Assembly: GCA_019914995.1 (NCBI GenBank)
Contig: CM034135.1
Coordinates: 7,194,501 to 7,258,500 of the forward strand
Origin: Acanthochlamys bracteata
Taxonomy: Eukaryota > Streptophyta > Magnoliopsida > Pandanales > Velloziaceae
Reading direction: 5' to 3'
Length of the DNA: 64,000 nt
The notes below the pieces were generated by a model, which searched no databases, had not been told where the DNA came from, and saw only the letters and a list, made by a program, of their open reading frames with translations. The position numbers were made by a program, and so were the translations under genes. Positions within the stretch are counted from its first letter, which is position 1, and every line of letters begins with the position of its first letter. Positions 12,101 to 25,142 of this stretch are shown here, one piece after another.

Positions 12101-15100
12101 GTTTTGGAACAGCTTAACAACACAAATGTACTAATTCCTATAAAACCAAATTCTGGCAGAAGAACTGCGAAAACTTACATATGCACATGCATGTCTATGT
12201 ATGTGAAGCTGATTATGCCTTTTGAGATTTTATTCTTAGTTAAACTACAGTACTAGACGAGAAACTTCAAATAGAAGAATTCCGCATCAATTACCTGAAG
12301 GGAAGGCAATCTTCCAAAACGAAGTGGTTCAGATCCTTTCCAAAACTCCTCGCTCTCCACTGATAATAATGCTATGTCACATTCCACACCTCTAGCTAAT
12401 ACCTGCCAGACAGGTCACTGAGGAAATATATTAGATGTTAAAAGAATTACTAGAAAAGTTCTGCAATCATAGTAGTGGAAAAGCAATCACAAAAGTACCT
12501 TAGCCACGAATTTTGTATCGTCACCTCTTCTCTTTACCTTGACCTAAAACAGTAACAAAAAAAGAAAGAAAATAAATGCCGTCCGTCCCAAAGAAAACAC
12601 AACCAAATCACACTTTGGCTAAATAGCAACCAGGTGATGCATGCGCAAACTAACACTCAATTAAAACATCCAGAAGGTCACCATTTCAATCTACAAAGAA
12701 AAACAAGCCAACTGTATAGTAATCAAGCATAAAGAGTAGAACCGATATTCGACATTTTGAATGGAATGATCAATAAATACCGATTGACTGGTAAAAGGAA
12801 ATCCATCTACGAAATGAAAGAGGAAGCATAACCAGTTCCATGATCACATCAAGAGGGAAGTTGTGAGCAAGAGCTTCGTAAGAGAAAAGCAGCATAGGGA
12901 ACAAAATTATCTTCCACTAAATGGTAAAAACACATTATAAATTCAAGAAATAAAATTGAATTTAAAGCTAGTTATATTTTATAAATTATAATTGCAAGAA
13001 TTTACAGACCTAAGTTTAAATATGTTTTCTCCACAGATTTGGGTTACTGATAGAGAACTTGAAAGTGAAGAATATGAAATGTTCTAATTAGTCGACAGAT
13101 ATCTATATCCTCCTAATTACATGAGATTAAAGACAAAAGCACTCCTGAGTAGATATGCTGCTTTCAGATATCCCTACCGAGCAGATATGTTGCTTACACA
13201 TTTGTAAGCTTGACAGATATCTAAAATCCTCCTACACTATTTGTAAGCTTGGTACTACTTGCATACACTATTGTAAGCTTGATAGATTTGACAGATAAGA
13301 GAACACACACGTATTGTGCTTGATGATTACTGGAGCTTGGTTCTCAACAGTTGCCTTTTCTGAATTTAATTATGGTAGAAGAGGTTAATGAAATAACTAA
13401 GGTAAGTAAAAGAAGGTTACAACTTACAACCTCAGAGTAGGATTATCATAAAACTGTTGTGTTAACCAAAATTTTATTTATGATGTCTTGAAAATGTACA
13501 AAAATTGAGAATAATTTCATGTTTAATAAACATAGGAAATATATTCACAACAGACAAAATTATCTATGCTCAAACACCCACCACTGGGCCCACATACATA
13601 AATGATGAGACGCAAAAGATTGAAAGGATATACAAATGGATGGCAAATGTTTATCCAATAAATTAGGGATCATAACTAGAAAACCAGGAATACAATGAAC
13701 ATTGATGCATAATGAAGTGTACTATTACTTGAAGTCATAATACCACAAGCTACCTGAGTACCATACTCAACACAATGAGCGTTTGTGAGCAGCTTCCCAT
13801 CACCAATCATGAAAGCACTGCACAACTAGATAGTGTTAGGGGAGGCAAATTCATCGAAAATGCCTCCTAGCAGAAGAACAAAATAAAGATCTAGGATACG
13901 TAGCTAGCGTGAACTGGAATCAATAGATTAACACAATCTTCCAAAAGCCCTTTTTTCTAGAGAAATGATAAACCCTTAAGGCAAAATCTTGTGAATCTCT
14001 AGTTTCTTTTTTATGCATAGACTAATCTGAAGATGATAGCACTGGAAGATGCATGCAGAGTGGGTAAAGAGATAACAGCAGAAGATGACAGTACAGAGGT
14101 TGGTTGAAACTAGTAATGTATTTTTTAGTGCACATGTTTCTTCTTAGAATAAGTACAACAGTGATATATACATCACGCAAATTTCCTCTCAAGATGATAG
14201 AACTATCTCTTTTAAGGGGAAAAAACAAAAAGTGTATCAATTGAAGATATAATCGCATACCTTCCAGTGCTTGTATACTGTCTTTGTTTCTGCCAAGGGA
14301 GAGAATAATCTGGAGCAGTATGTGTGCAATAAACCTGCATAAGAAAGAATCAGCGATGTATGGCCGCATTTTTTTCCATCAAATAAAAGGAGAGTAATCT
14401 GCCAACCACTTCAGCAGAAAGCGATATGTTCGCAAAACAAAGGAGATTACCTATTAATACATATTTTATGGGCAGCATTAATTATTCCTCTAGTTACTGT
14501 CAAAATTATAGATGATGCTTGTGGAAGTAACATGAGAGTGCAAATTATTGCAAATTACTTGCAAAAAAAACCAGGACAGAAGAAAGCCAGAAACAAGCTC
14601 CTATCACCAACTGAATGAGCCGAGGTACTTAAATTAATGACAATATTTTTTCTTGAGTTATGATGATAATTGTTTTTGGCATAACCAAAGATATAATTCA
14701 TATGAGAGCACAATGGCTTGAGAGGATTCGTGTAGCCAACCCACTAAGAGAGATAAGGATTGATTGTTTTTGTCGTTTATTTGGAGTTATAGATGACAAT
14801 TTTCTATATGGACAAGAGTTTATTCTTAGAAAAGATTTTTAATTAATGACAATTCTGGTATGTTCAGATATTCTTTATTTTTTCTTTTCTATCTTCTTTA
14901 TATATTAATGCGTCACATTAGGTATCTTCTAAAAGTTAAAATTTATAACCAAACAAATGCAGTATGTAAAAATTTTAGCCACCACCAGTTTTGATTATTT
15001 AGGATGCACTCTAAAGTTTAAGTCCCACTCTTGCATTCAAAATAGGACACACTACTTATACACGAAATAAGCTAGCCTAGATCCACGGGATTACACGTCT

Positions 15101-18100
15101 CAGTTAGCTCATTAAGTATGACTGCTTTGGTCCTATTTTATCTCAGAAAACTTACATTGGGGATGTTAATCCAACCCATCTATATGTTACCAACCATAAC
15201 TGATCAACTTTTGAAGATCAGTCACTCAGCTTATCTGAGAAGCTATGCAAGTCAGATGAAAGTGTGTCCAACAACAAGATAGGAATTGGTTGCATGATAA
15301 GTCATTTGATAAAAATCTGAAAGGTGAACAAGTGGCTACATGGATCGAGGATCAATATCAAATAGCAAGAACGTGTGAAATGCATTAGTGTGACTATGAT
15401 AGGCCTTCAGGCACATCCAAAGCTCGCGATGTACCTGACTGAGAGTTGAAGAAACATAAGGATGTATTGTACTCTATTCCATTTGCAGAATAAAAGTACC
15501 AGCAGCACTATGAGAGTAAGAATCTGGTTGAAACCTCAAAAGAAAATATAGGACCAAATCAAAGGAGACTGTCATCTATACTTCATTTCCAGTGCTTTAG
15601 GCATAGGTATCGAGCCCGGTGCAGTGACTGAATGGTCAAGCAATCCTGAGGGATTTGAGATTTTTGACCCGATCTAATTCTCTCTCCGTTCTCAAAAGAA
15701 ACTATGTCATGATTAGCTTTGAAAGTCATAAGAGATTCCAGAGTTGGATTTGTGTGGCTGCACTGGCTCTGGACATTTGAAAATTTTTAATATCACCGAA
15801 CTATTTTTGTGTAATTTGATTTAATAATTTTACTTCTATGATAATTTCTTTAACTTTCTCTACATGTTGAAAAAATATTCTGTCTCAATAAAGGTTTGTT
15901 TTCTTACTTTCTATCAGATCCACTAACCCATACCTAAAGTTCTATCTTATTTGGTTTAGTATCAATAGGACAAATGATTGTATCAAACTATAATGACAGT
16001 TTGCTTTACCATTTGAGTTATCTTTTGCGCCAGCGTACAACATGCAAATTAAGGTACATTTCAAAATATTTATAGAAAAAGTTTATGATTATATTAAAAC
16101 TAGAAAAAATACAATCCAAGAGGCGGGTAAAGTTGCATGAATGCTATCCATGGACAAAGATCCTGACTCCACTACTTTAGTTGATAAATAATAAGCAACA
16201 TATAACAGGACCATAAAAGAGGCCTTAAATGCGTTTGATCATATATTTTTTCACATAAAGTGAATGTCGCAGAGCCATAAGTAATCAGAAACACAAGCAA
16301 TTTGCAGGAGGTCATTGGCATACCTTTACAACAGCATTAAGAAAAGTTGTATCTTGAAAATCACCAGTGTTATTAACCTGAAACTCTAATGAACAACTAA
16401 TCAATTTTCACTCTCTAGAAGAAATATCAGAAATTTGTAGACTAAGATATTATACATATTGTATCAACCACGAAAATGGGGAAAATTCAATCATAATGGT
16501 TTTTCACTTACACTAAAAGGAATATTTCAACATAATGTCGAAAGAATGCAACAAAATCTGATTTCTTGTGCTTTAATCTAGAAAGTACACAGCATTCAAA
16601 GCAATTCAAGTTTGTCCTATTACAATGTCTATTCCTCATGTTTGAAGAGGGGGTTTGGTTACACGAAACAACATTATACATGGATCATCCTTCTATTTTA
16701 GATAATGTCATGCAATGTTAACCTCTCATGCGACACATCTACTTTATATAAGAAATGCTACCAAAGATATAATAAGAAAATGAAAAAGCTTCCTCTCATG
16801 GAGGAAATAATTATTGCTGGAATTAAACTCCTTTGAACATGGTTGATGTGCCAAATATTCAAAAATAAATATAAGAACAAACAAAGGCAAAGGGAATTAA
16901 GAAATGTTAAAGAGTTATCAGATTCCCAAACAGTCCCAAAGTTTTGGTAATTATCTGAACATCATAGTTTTTTTTCCTTTTCCGTTAGTTCTTGCTTACC
17001 TTACATACCAAGACTTTGGTTTACTCATTAAACCCTCAGATTAATGGAGTTGCATAGACTTAACTACTAGCATATGCATACATGACTAGGAGAAAATAAT
17101 CATGCCTGTGGCTGCTTGAGATCATATATCGCTCCCGTTTCCTTTCTCTGAAGTCCCGATGACCTGAACATTGAAGCTGACTGTGATCTCTTGCTATCCA
17201 CTGGAGCTACATACCCTTTCTCATCCTTCCCTCTGCCTGGGGCCCTCTTTGCAGAAGCATTCTCAATCTAATACCACAGTGAATTATTAAAAAGAAAAAC
17301 AGCATTAGAAGATTAGCAACAACCTCCAAATAATCAACAAAGAAAACCAACTGGGAAGAAAGAAACCAAAGAAAATTAGAAAAGGTTCAAACAGCAATCA
17401 ACCGGCACGAAGAAGAATAAGACGAGGAAATTTGATTTCCCTGTCATTATCTAAGATCTTGATTACAGAAAGGAAAGAAAATTTCAAAATAAAATATAAA
17501 AGGGGAAAGAGTGAAATATAAAGAAGAAATTGGGAGAAACAAGAATCACGATATTTTACTAAGTTGCAATAAAAATAAGAGATCTATCCTGATAGTCTGG
17601 CAGCTTGAAGACAAGACAAATAAAGAGGAAGAAACAAAAAAGACAAATCAATAAAAATCGAGAAAGAATTACATGAAAAGGAATAAGGCAAAGAAGAACC
17701 AGGAGCATGACAGAAAAGAATCAATGAAAGAAAAGACCTACGAACAACCGCGTAAAGAACGCAATAAAGAGAAGAAATGAGAAACTCTGGTTTAGATTGT
17801 TTCTGGTAATTGAAAGAACGAAATACACAGAAAGAATTAGGGAAACCTAAATTCCAAGAACAAGAAAAGAAATCAAAAGAAAACACTGGCCCAATTCAAT
17901 AATGCGGGAAACTGAAAGAAAGAAAAGAAATCGAGAAAGAATTAGAAACAAAATCGTAAGCATCAAAACCAAAAAAAGGATAACAAAAAAAAAACCAACA
18001 ACAACAACCAGGAAAGAAGGCGAGATATTGAAACCTCAGGTTTAGATTGTTCTGGTGGTTGTCGGAGAGATTGGTACTTGGAGTGCCGCCGTGGAACGGC

Positions 18101-18175
18101 CGAGGAGCAGGAGAAAGCGGCACGGCGGGAGAAAGATAGCATTGGCGGAGCAAACACCGCCGGCATAGCTACCAT
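3145..18175 (-). CDS. DEGP2: Chloroplast DegP2-type serine protease
   Basis: ATP-independent Deg/HtrA protease; in Arabidopsis DEG2 is on the stromal side of the thylakoid and acts in photodamage turnover. I assembled 21 coding exons (minus order): 18175-18035, 17267-17106, 16377-16324, 14334-14261, 13817-13754, 12543-12499, 12402-12295, 11323-11246, 10397-10331, 10228-10170, 9348-9249, 8332-8253, 6733-6677, 6426-6323, 5902-5815, 5698-5613, 5467-5443, 5344-5273, 3661-3611, 3526-3466, 3386-3145. They total 1818 nt, 605 aa, close to the Arabidopsis protein. The N-terminus is Ser/Ala/Arg-rich like a transit peptide. The triad is His158 (TNAHCVE), Asp189 (CDIALLS) and Ser267 (GNSGGP). PDZ-like regions follow, and the conserved C-terminus includes [13 protein letters not shown]. 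Intron 2 appears to be GC-AG (donor at 17105). Exon 17 is 25 nt. The first exon is the least certain part. Confidence 0.93.
10472..10493. repeat. Hexanucleotide microsatellite (AAGGAT)n in DEGP2 intron
   Basis: About three and a half perfect copies of AAGGAT lie in the 848-nt intron between DEGP2 exons 8 and 9. It looks like a simple repeat of no obvious function and could serve as a polymorphic marker. Confidence 0.7.
17580..18030. other. Purine-skewed DEGP2 intron 1 with an echo of exon 1
   Basis: The plus strand is strongly purine-rich, so the DEGP2 transcript is pyrimidine-rich across most of intron 1. Around 17776-17818 the sequence echoes the end of exon 1 at 18020-18062. The 12-mer GGTTTAGATTGT is shared and the flanks are similar. 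In the coding sense both read QSKPE just before the splice region. This suggests a local duplication of the exon 1 border about 245 bp apart. Only the outer copy gives a phase-correct junction to exon 2. Confidence 0.5.
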
Positions 18176-18405
18176 TTTCGAGACAGGCAAAAACGATTTT
18201 GAAAACGGGAAGGAGATAGATAGCAGGAGCTGTGCTTAGCTTCGCTTCGTTGCACGTTGCTGCTATCAGCCTACCAGGTTTTTGGTTCTCTCCTTATCTC
18301 GTTTGCGATAAAATAAAGGACTTCCAATTCTTTCTTTATAACGTTGGCAAGGATCTAATAAGTCCAATTTCTTAGTAGATTCAAGGCCCGTTTTGGGAGC
18401 ATTAG

Positions 18406-18424
18406 TTGGGCTTCATAAGCCCAA
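18406..18424. promoter_or_regulatory. Inverted pair of TGGGCT (site II-like) motifs
   Basis: An 8-bp inverted repeat, TTGGGCTT then CAT then AAGCCCAA, lies about 230 bp upstream of the DEGP2 start codon. TGGGCY is the plant site II core bound by TCP factors and is common in promoters of housekeeping and organelle-related genes. Its position fits a DEGP2 promoter element. Function is inference. Confidence 0.45.
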
Positions 18425-18471
18425 ATAAGTCCCAAGCAGGATTTATTTAGAAATACTAAGCCCAAATAAGC

Positions 18472-18664
18472 GTTCGTTTTGAGAGAGCTTTTTAAATTAA
18501 AATATTTTAATTTTTTTTAGAATGAATCTCTGCTTTTTGATTAAAAAAATATATATTTAATAAAAAAATTTCATTATATTAAAAATTTTTAAATAAAATT
18601 TCTAAATACTTTAAAAAATATATTAAAAATTATTTTTGAAATAATCAAAACCAAACGCACTCTA
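18472..18664. mobile_element. AT-rich MITE-like element
   Basis: The outer ends are imperfect inverted repeats: a left end containing GCGTTCGTTTTGAGA and a right end whose reverse complement contains GTGCGTTTGGTTTTGA. The interior is very AT-rich with A/T runs and no coding capacity. It belongs to a dispersed set in this window that shares a GTTTGG-like end, an AT core and a TTTCAAACGC-like end. A clear target duplication was not found, so the exact borders are approximate. Confidence 0.55.
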
Positions 18665-20024
18665 AATCACTTCACCTCTGACAATTTTTATTAAAATTAA
18701 AAAGATGAATTATTTAATTTTTAAAAATATTATTTGAAGAGTAAAGTCTTATATTCTAATAAGTACTTTTACCAAATACGCTTATGTTTCGGTCCCCTTA
18801 TTAATATTTAATATTTTATTTATAAACTTTTAATTATGTAAATCAGTTATTATTCATCATCTATTCATGAAAAGTTATTTATAATTCGTAATTTATTAAC
18901 AAAAGAGATATGTAATAATGTAAAGTTATAAAATTACAATACTAGAAACATTATATATTTTAATATCAAATATTAAGTTCTATTAAAAATATATTCAAAT
19001 TTTAATATGTTTCAAACAAAATTTCTAAATATAAATTATATATGAAAAAAATTTATAAATTGAACATATATAATATTTAAGTTTTATATTATTCTTCATC
19101 TCATAGATATTCTTATTTAAATGTTATTCTCATATAGAAATATAATATATAGTTATGGCATGTAATATCAATTATAATATCAGTGCAATATAAATATAAT
19201 TTTGTGGTATGTCAAATTAAAATACTGATTATAATATTAGTAAAATACATGTGTAATATATTTTGTAGCATGGAGCATTAATGATATTATGTAATATAAA
19301 TTTAATATATTTTGTGGCATTAGTATTTAATATTAATTTTTACATTTTATTATATTATATTATAAGTGTTACGTTTAAATTTGTAATTTGTATTATAATT
19401 ATTAAAAATTTGTATATTTTATATGACAAGTTTATTATATAATATTTAAATATTTTATTAATTGAGTAGGTTATATAATTATTAAATTTTATATATGGAA
19501 TATGAAAAAATTTTTTACTAATTACTTAATTATAATTTTGATAGGTAGCTTTTATGAGATATTTTATCATTGTATATTACTTTAAGTTCCATCGTACCAA
19601 ATTCTATTAAATGCATGTTTTAAATGATCAAAATGTTACCTTTCTATAATATTTGAAATTCTAAAAAATTATATAATTTAATTATTAATTAAATTAAAAC
19701 TCTACTTCTTTTATTATCCATTTCACTTTAATTTTAAATTTAAAAAAAAAAACTAAAATATAAACATAATATTAATTCTAACTCAGTTTCAAAATATTTT
19801 ATTTTATTTAACTTATTTTTTAATTATACGTCCTAACTCGGCCAGTGGGCACGGAGCCCATGCATAAGTCCATTTTCTTCCCTATTCTCTTTTTCTTTAT
19901 TCTTACCTTTCTTCTTCTTTCAAATCACTTCAACGGCGGTTACCTTACCGCCTCAACTCTTCTCTTCTCCACAACCTTCTAGCGCTATCCAGAGAAATCT
20001 AAACCGATCGCTGCAGGAGCAACC
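18665..20024. other. AT-rich spacer and YIPF5-like gene promoter/leader
   Basis: From 18665 to about 19830 the DNA is almost pure A/T-rich spacer with no reading frame worth calling. The last 190 bp are of higher complexity and pyrimidine-rich, with a CAGTGGGCACGGAGCCCATG stretch near 19851 that carries TGGGC-type cores. This segment is the likely core promoter and 5' leader of the gene starting at 20025. No canonical TATA box stands out. Confidence 0.5.
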
Positions 20025-20834
20025 ATGGCGAGGGAGTTCACCATACCGCCGGTATCGTTCCCTTCCTCAGCCGGCGGAATCACTCCATCTGTTCCTCATC
20101 CACGCCGCGGCGGCGCTAGTTCTTCCTCCACCGCCACCGTCGGCGGACCTAGTTCTTCACCGCCGCAGACTATAAATTCCGGAGTGGGACCCACAACACT
20201 CCCTTTCATGTCCTTCGATGTAAGCTCAGAACCACCGCCGACCGCTTTCTCCGCCGCTCCTATCTTTCCTCCCTCCGCCTCTGCTGGATCTTTCTCCTCC
20301 GCGGTCTCGTTCGATGACGAACCGCCGCTGTTAGAAGAACTCGGGATCAATACGCGCCAGATCTGGAGAAAGAGTGCTTCGGTTCTTAACCCTCTCAGAA
20401 TCAATACAGCAATCCATGAGGACGCCGATCTCTCCGGGCCGTTTCTGTTTCTAATGGCTTTCGGACTTTTCCAACTCCTCGCAGGAAAATTTCACTTCGG
20501 AATTATTCTCGGTTGGGTTACCGTTGCATCATTGTTTCTCTACTCTGTGTTCAATATGCTCGCTGGCCGCAACGGAAACCTTGATCTGTATAGCTGTTTT
20601 AGTCTTGTTGGCTATTGCATGATTCCGATGGTGATTTTCTCTGCTCTGGCGTTGTTTGTACCCCACGGTGGAATCTTGATCTTTAGCATGGCGGGTATTT
20701 TCGTGTTGTGGTCTACGCGGGCGTGTACGAGATTGCTTGTGGAGCTTTCGTCCTACGGGGATGAACACCGTGGGTTGATTGCGTATGCTTGTTTACTTGT
20801 CTACATGCTGTTCTCGCTGCTCGTGATTTTCTGA
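20025..20834 (+). CDS. YIP1-family Golgi/ER membrane protein, YIPF5-like
   Basis: Intronless gene of 269 codons. YIP1-family proteins are multi-span membrane proteins of the early secretory pathway that bind Rab GTPases and act in ER-Golgi vesicle traffic. The first 100 residues are Pro/Ser/Gly-rich, cytosolic and low-complexity. The family core starts at PLLEELGI (101-108), which matches animal YIPF5. Then come the signature DLSGP (135-139), GYCMIP (196-201), and hydrophobic stretches at about 138-158, 160-180, 190-212, 216-234 and 250-268, consistent with five membrane spans. The ATG at 20025 opens the frame after a pyrimidine-rich leader. The gene sits alone between AT-rich spacers. It looks intact, and assignment to the YIPF5 branch rather than YIPF1/2 rests on the EELGI segment. 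Confidence 0.92.
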   Translation: MAREFTIPPVSFPSSAGGITPSVPHPRRGGASSSSTATVGGPSSSPPQTINSGVGPTTLPFMSFDVSSEPPPTAFSAAPIFPPSASAGSFSSAVSFDDEPPLLEELGINTRQIWRKSASVLNPLRINTAIHEDADLSGPFLFLMAFGLFQLLAGKFHFGIILGWVTVASLFLYSVFNMLAGRNGNLDLYSCFSLVGYCMIPMVIFSALALFVPHGGILIFSMAGIFVLWSTRACTRLLVELSSYGDEHRGLIAYACLLVYMLFSLLVIF

Positions 20835-20934
20835 CTTTATTAGCATCTCTAGGTAAATGAAGATCATTAGATTGATAGTCTACTTGGAGGTGTAGCTCTA
20901 TCATTACAGCTATTATTCTTTTTTTATTGTTTCT

Positions 20935-20962
20935 TTCTTTTCTTTTCTTTTCTTTTCTTTTC
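20935..20962. repeat. (TTTTC)n microsatellite
   Basis: A run of TTTTC pentamers lies about 100 bp after the stop codon of the YIPF5-like gene, probably in its 3' UTR or just beyond. Confidence 0.75.
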
Positions 20963-23900
20963 TGTTCTCTTTTTTGTTGGCATGATATCTGTTTCTCTTA
21001 CTTGGATTTGTGACAATGTCAGATGATATGCAAGTTGATTCGCTTAATACTGTTCTATATGTTTCAGTGTGCTAGAACTTAGAAGCCTTAAATTCGCAGG
21101 TCGTTAGATATGGATCAGTTTTCGACAGACGTTGATAGTTAAAGCTGTGACAATTATTGCGACGGTAGTATCTGTTTCCTGTTTGTATTATTCTGATATT
21201 TTCTTTTCTTTACCCTGTGTATATTTGTTTTGTCCTCCCAGGTGCTGCTACTGCATGTTTGCTTGTTAGATGATATAGAAGTTGGTTTTTAATCTATTAC
21301 TATGTGTATTTGGTCAGGCATTCGGTTGAATTCTATATAATTGGTGTTGATCAAGTTGAGACTTGAACCTGTAGCACAATCTTCATGGTCATCTTTTTCT
21401 ATGGTTTTTTTTTCATTTATGTCAAGTTTAAGAAAAATCACCTGAGTTATAACATGACCAGTTCGCTACTAACATTCAGTAAAGCTGGATAGCATGACAT
21501 TTGTTAATCATCATAAGCTGATACAAGGATTAGGGTGGTTCGTCAATGCTCGGAACTCTAGTATATGAAGATAGTGTATTTACTTGCATGATTGTGCATA
21601 TATCTTGTAAGATGGCTTCAGCACAGTGGCTTATGTCTCTTACTGTAGATTGGAGATTAGATCTCCAATATAGTGGTTGGGTAGGATTGATTTTTTATTT
21701 GATGTGGTTCTTCTGATGGGATTACACTGTAGCTTTTTCTTTCTTTCTTTTTTTGTACCGACCATCTCCGTATCATTTGGCTGTGTTGGATTTTACTTAT
21801 TCTTTCCATATGATATAGTCATCCGCAACACACATTGGCCCTGTGACATGATGAAAAGTTGGGTAGTTTGTCCTGGTTAATATTATTAAAAAAATTCTAG
21901 TCAGGTTCTAGTATTCTCTTTTCCTCAAATTGTTATGTTCATGTCATAGAAAGTTAAATGTTTGAGTTGGAAATATTGTTAATGAATGTCTCCATGATAC
22001 CAAACACATCTAGGAAGTGCTATCTCATGATAGCTGGTTATTTGCATGGTGAATATCTGTAAGACTAAATGCAGTTTCATTTCTGTGTGGGTTCCCTCTG
22101 ATTTCTTTTAGAAAATTTTCATAGTAGAATGATTTAATTTTATTTCAGTGTTTAGTTTATCTTCCCCATGGATGAGTACTAAGTCATACTATCAATTGCC
22201 AATTCAGCTCCACTAGCAATATGATGCATCCTGACATAGACCAAAACTTTGTTTTAGTCTTCTAGATATACAAAAAGTTTTGATTTCCTCTAACTTGGGA
22301 CTGCTGTAATGTTGTAGTAAACAGAAAGTAGTTCAATCAGAAAATTGCTTGCTTATTAAGAACATGTTTGGTGGAGGAAAACTTGTTAGTGATTATTACC
22401 TGAACTTTGTTTCGTTACAGTTTTATTAGAAAAATGATCTTAAATAGAGTTTAGAAGGAAGAGGTTTCATATTCAAGATTCATGCTACTTTCAAAGTGGT
22501 ATTGCTTCATCCAAGTTACGTACCAATTAATTCTATCTTATTTATATGTTGACTTCTGTCTTGAATATTTCTATGTATATGATACCGAGTACAAAAATAA
22601 TACTCAGACAGAAGTTTATGATGCAGCTGTCTGGATTAGGAATTTCATGAAGTTTTTCTGTTTCTAGTTTGGTTAGATTTTATCTAAAAGAGCCTTTTGT
22701 TCTGTATAAATTTTTATTTTTCTTATTTTTCAGAATTTTGAAGTGGCACGTCTTTAAAAGAGATTGTCTGAATTCAAGCGCTTGAGTGATCGCCTCTTAG
22801 AGCAGTCATTGTGATTTCTTTTGGAGAACTGTGGTTAGTTGATGTGAAATGAGGCTGTAGTTCCTAACGAGATTGTCTGAATTCTGAAATGGAAGTGCTC
22901 CAAACTTCCCAAGATAGAACATTTGCCCGAGAAGTAATTGCTATTTGGTGATTATTTCTTAAGGGCTGTGTTGATTAATGAGGTGTACATATGTTTCAGC
23001 TTCTCAGCTATATTAGTGGTTTGTTTTCTGAAGAAACAAGTCGTACTAGGTGATTTGTATATTAGGTAACCGAGCATTTGATTGACAGGTTGATTAATTT
23101 TCAACCACCAAAAGAAAAAGGATTTGGCATTTTACGACCTTATCAGGATTACATGTTATTTTGGATGGGATAGCAATGTCTGTTTCCTGTAATTCTTATG
23201 TCATGTAATGTTTTTAGCACTATCTTATGCGATTTCTCCTGTTCCACTTTTTTGTGTGGTTAATTTTATAGTCATCTTTGGTATGGTAAAGAATTGTTGC
23301 CTAGCGGCAGTTGAGGGGTTTCGTATAAGTATATAATAGGTTAAACTTGGGATGACTTTCATCGGTGGTAGCAAATTTCCATATGTTTTAATGATGGCAC
23401 ATGAATGGAGTAAATTTTGTCGATTTGCATAGTTGATGAATATCATCCAGCTCGCAGCGTTACAATTTTCGTATGTTGTTCTTTGCGGTGTTAGTCTTAT
23501 ACTTCCTACAAGTTTTTTTCCGGCCCATGAGGCTTTTCAAGGATGCGCGCATTGCTTCTTTCCGTTTCCAAAAAATAGTTTATATTTTATTTTTTAATAA
23601 ATTATTTTAAATATTATATAGAATTTATTTTAATAAATTATTTTTAAAATTATAAAAAATTTAATTTAATTCCCTTATTTAGAATTTATTTTATCAAATA
23701 TTTTTTATAAGATGGTCTGAACTGAACCAAATTAGTACCACATACCGTTGAGCAGATGTTGTTTTCGGAGATTTTGCCTCGCAATGTGATAGTGAGTAAC
23801 TTGGAATGATAATTTTCTGATTGTTTAATGGTATAATCATTTTCATCACTATCAAGAAGGGACTGTCGTCGTCTTTCACCAAAAAAGAGAAGAGTTCTCC

Positions 23901-24002
23901 TTTCTGTTAATTTTGTTCGTTGAGTATTAGCTCCGTAACTTATCTAGCGTTGACCATTTTGATCAAATATCAAAGAATCTTTTGGTAATATTTTTGTAGG
24001 CT

Positions 24003-24205
24003 GTTTGGCATTGTCTTCCAAAAACCTATGTTTTTAATTTTTTAATTTATATTTTTTAATAAAATTTTATAATTTTTACAAATTTATTTAAAAATTTAAA
24101 ATATAAATAATTTTATGTATAAAATTTTATTATTGTGTATTTTTTGAGATAAAAATATTTTTAAATTAAATAAAAATATTTTCAAACGTCATCGGATAAT
24201 TTCAT
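24003..24205. mobile_element. AT-rich MITE-like element
   Basis: This starts with a GCTGTTTGGCATTGTC-type left end and closes with ATTTTCAAACGTCATC. Between them lies an AT-rich core that shares blocks such as AAATTTATTTAAAAATTTA with other copies in the window. There is no coding capacity. Borders are approximate because no target duplication could be fixed. Similar, more degraded material continues from 24535 to 25100. Confidence 0.45.
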
Positions 24206-25142
24206 ATCTATTTTTGTAAAATATGTATATAAAATAAGCAATCTATAAAAATTGAAAATTGCAATTAGTAAACCAAAGTATTACTCATTTAGTGCAAAAT
24301 TTTCTTACATATATATTTTCAAATATTTCAGTTTTTGTTGACTTTGATTTTAACTCTCTATTTTGTAGAAAAGAATGCTTATTATACAACAGTGCAACTA
24401 GTATGATATTTCATATTTTGATAATAGTTATTTTTAATTAGTACTTAATTTATTAGTTAATTTTATTTGATAATTTTTAATATATGCAAATATAATTTAT
24501 ATAATATTCATATATAGTTCATTGAGTTATAAATATTTAGATAATTTATTTAAATATTTAGAAAGTATAGAAAAATTTAACGTATTATTTTTAAATTTTA
24601 TTAATGCTTATTTTTATTATTTTTAAAATATAAAAAATAATAAAAATGTAAAAAAATATTTTTTTTATTTCAAAAAAATTTTATTTTATAAATACTTCCA
24701 AATACTTTTTTAATTCAACTCTTAAGTCTCAATTAAAATAAAATAGTTTTTCTAATATTATTTAATTCTTTTTTTTATAATATTTAATATAAATGTTATC
24801 CAACAAATTTCCCAGAAATGCTAATGTTGTTACCATCTTTAAGTAATCTAAACTTGCCACAGACAAAGATACAAACAATTTCCTATTAACCAAAAAATTT
24901 GTTCTTCTTTCTGCTGCACGCTTGTGCATTCGGAATATTTTTAAAATAATTTTTTTTATAAATAAAATATTTTTATTTTTTATATTTTAAAAAAATATAA
25001 AAAATATAATTAAAAAATTCATTATATAAAATTATTTAAAATTTTAATAAATTTTTAAAATATTTATAAAAAATATAAATATCCATATAATTAAAAATTA
25101 AAAAGTTCATTTTTTGTTAAGCTGAATCAAAAGCCATTTAAG

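Larger units (their letters stand above)
20835..25142. other. Long spacer downstream of the YIPF5-like gene
   Basis: From 20835 to about 23500 the sequence is moderate-complexity, T-rich DNA with the YIPF5-like 3' UTR at its start. Only short frames without homology to anything I recognise are present. The 15-mer AGATTGTCTGAATTC occurs twice (about 22761 and 22870). From about 23570 on it turns extremely AT-rich and is filled with MITE-like blocks. No gene is supported. An unannotated non-coding transcript or spliced 3' UTR in 20.9-23.4 kb is possible but unproven. Confidence 0.45.

Noticed and set aside
15611-15690. Another tRNA-like patch (TATCGAGCCCGGTGCAGTG) in DEGP2 intron 3
   Set aside because: The B-box match is poor and no cloverleaf or SINE ends are visible.
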